Shown one piece after another: positions 57,505 to 58,255 of a stretch of 58,255 nt of DNA; positions within the stretch are counted from its first letter, which is position 1, and each line of letters begins with the position of its first letter. Origin of the DNA: JAUQQI01 sp042408785. GTDB taxonomy: Bacteria; Chloroflexota; Dehalococcoidia; JAUQQI01. The notes below the pieces were generated by a model. That model was not told the DNA's origin and did not search any database. It saw only the letters and a program-made list of their open reading frames with translations. A program made the position numbers and the translations under genes. The stretch covers positions 1-58,255 of the forward strand of contig JBHOQU010000052.1 of the NCBI GenBank assembly GCA_042408785.1, given 5' to 3'.

Positions 57505-58255
57505 TTAACCGCCCGGTGACGTCCCCGTCGCCGGCTGAGCCTCCGGCCTGGGCAGGCCGGGCGAAACGAAGCCCGGCTCGAAAAGCCTGGCCGGTACGAA
57601 GGTCCGCAGCTCTTCGATAGTCCAGCGGCCCGGCTTGTAAATGGTGCGTCCCGGCCGGGGCTGGGCCATGAGGGCGATCAGCCCGCCGCTAACGAAGAAT
57701 ATCTGCCCGTTGATCCAGCCGGCTTCCTCACTGGCCAGGTAGACCACCATCGGGGCGATATCTTCGGGTTCCCGTCGGGTGACGGCCGGGTGGTCGCTCT
57801 CGCCCAGGAGGGCCGCAGCCCCCGTGCCCATCTGCTGCCTGAGCTGTCGGGCCCGGTCGGGGATGGTGGCGGTCATCCGGGTGTTGGCGGCGGGGGCGAT
57901 GCTGTTTACGGTGACCCCGTAGCGGCCCAGGTCCAGGGCCGCAACCCGGGTAAGACCGGCAATCCCCGACTTGGCCGCGCCGTAGTTAGCCTGGCCGGCG
58001 TTGCCGATGAGGCCGCTGGTGGACGTAAAGGTTATGATCCGGCCGTAGCGCTGCTGGCGCATCAGCACCGAGGCCGGCTTCATCACCGTAAAGTGGCCCT
58101 TAAGGTGGACCTGAATGACCTCATCCCACTCTTCTTCGGTCATGTTGAAGATCATCCGGTCCCGGAGGATTCCGGCACAGCAGACCAGGATGTCGATGCG
58201 GCCGAAGTTGTCCAGGGCGGTCCGGATGATTTTTTCGCCCCCTTCCATGGTGGCC
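57505..58255 (-). CDS. SDR-family oxidoreductase, N terminus beyond the window edge
   Basis: The reading frame is open to the last base (58255), so the Rossmann start is missing. Visible are GRIDILVCCAGILRD, the catalytic Ser in TFTSTSGLIG, and YGAAKSG (YxxxK), with INGQIFFVSGG near the end. A ~55-residue tail (GRTIYKPGRWTIEELRTFVP) extends past the usual SDR end, resembling acyl-CoA-linked SDRs of anaerobes. The first in-window ATG (58248) is internal. Confidence 0.85.
   Translation of the reverse strand, partial: ATMEGGEKIIRTALDNFGRIDILVCCAGILRDRMIFNMTEEEWDEVIQVHLKGHFTVMKPASVLMRQQRYGRIITFTSTSGLIGNAGQANYGAAKSGIAGLTRVAALDLGRYGVTVNSIAPAANTRMTATIPDRARQLRQQMGTGAAALLGESDHPAVTRREPEDIAPMVVYLASEEAGWINGQIFFVSGGLIALMAQPRPGRTIYKPGRWTIEELRTFVPARLFEPGFVSPGLPRPEAQPATGTSPGG

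Noticed and set aside
1..58255. CRISPR array
   Set aside because: No regularly spaced direct repeats with unique spacers were seen; the only multi-copy block (32118-32515) has inverted ends and long units.

Overview
The window is a compact, GC-rich bacterial chromosome segment. It holds about 63 intact or near-intact protein genes, two broken genes, one tRNA and one T-box leader. Several traits together suggest an anaerobic or facultative, deep-branching Gram-positive-like lineage, most plausibly Chloroflexota (Dehalococcoidia-like). These traits are F420 biosynthesis genes, an FchA/FolD one-carbon pair, SelA, a PspA-PspAA pair, a threonyl-tRNA synthetase without a TGS domain behind a T-box, and start codons placed only 5-11 nt after -10 elements. 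This placement is inference; no rRNA is present to confirm it.

Layout. 1-334: frameshifted transposase remnant leaving the window. 420-5200: a promoter with near-consensus elements, then a DtxR/MntR-type regulator and a four-gene manganese/zinc ABC transporter. 5197-11106: a glycosyltransferase, a rhodanese-metallo-beta-lactamase fusion with mogA and trmD, rplS on the opposite strand, CapA, a phosphoesterase-like protein lacking its metal motifs, and a glutaredoxin-like protein. 11251-18452: one tightly overlapping operon in which a NitT/TauT-type ABC transporter (ATPase, permease, lipoprotein) is coupled to cofD, cofC, an F420-dependent NADP reductase gene and cofE. No Fo synthase gene is present in the window. 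16861-30843: exopolysaccharide/glycan genes (glycosyltransferases, an initiating sugar-phosphate transferase, Wzz-like protein, glycoside hydrolase, GT-C membrane proteins), with pth embedded. 30804-34082: DUF2993 protein, SAM hydrolase family protein, a 490-bp intergenic block with three inverted-repeat-bounded units, then fchA and folD. 34058-40758: universal stress protein, selA, trxA, UbiB-type kinase, a frameshifted PD-(D/E)XK-like gene, a methyltransferase and rpmB. 40755-47657 (minus): argD-argG-argH, an MMPL transporter and rpe. 47780-50368: pspA, pspAA, a Nudix gene and a primary-type sigma factor. 50386-52808: tRNA-Val(GAC), terminator, T-box, thrS and a small zinc-ribbon-like protein. 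52984-58255: methyltransferase, SDR, two alpha/beta hydrolases, smpB, a bifunctional-nuclease-family protein and an SDR cut by the right edge.

The most interesting readings are these. (i) The ABC transporter fused by overlaps to the F420 side-chain genes may import Fo or another flavin-like precursor. (ii) FolD carries Ile where the cyclohydrolase lysine should be and sits directly behind fchA, which suggests the two reactions have been split between two proteins. (iii) Several genes look leaderless. (iv) The tandem inverted-repeat units at 32118-32515 are unexplained.
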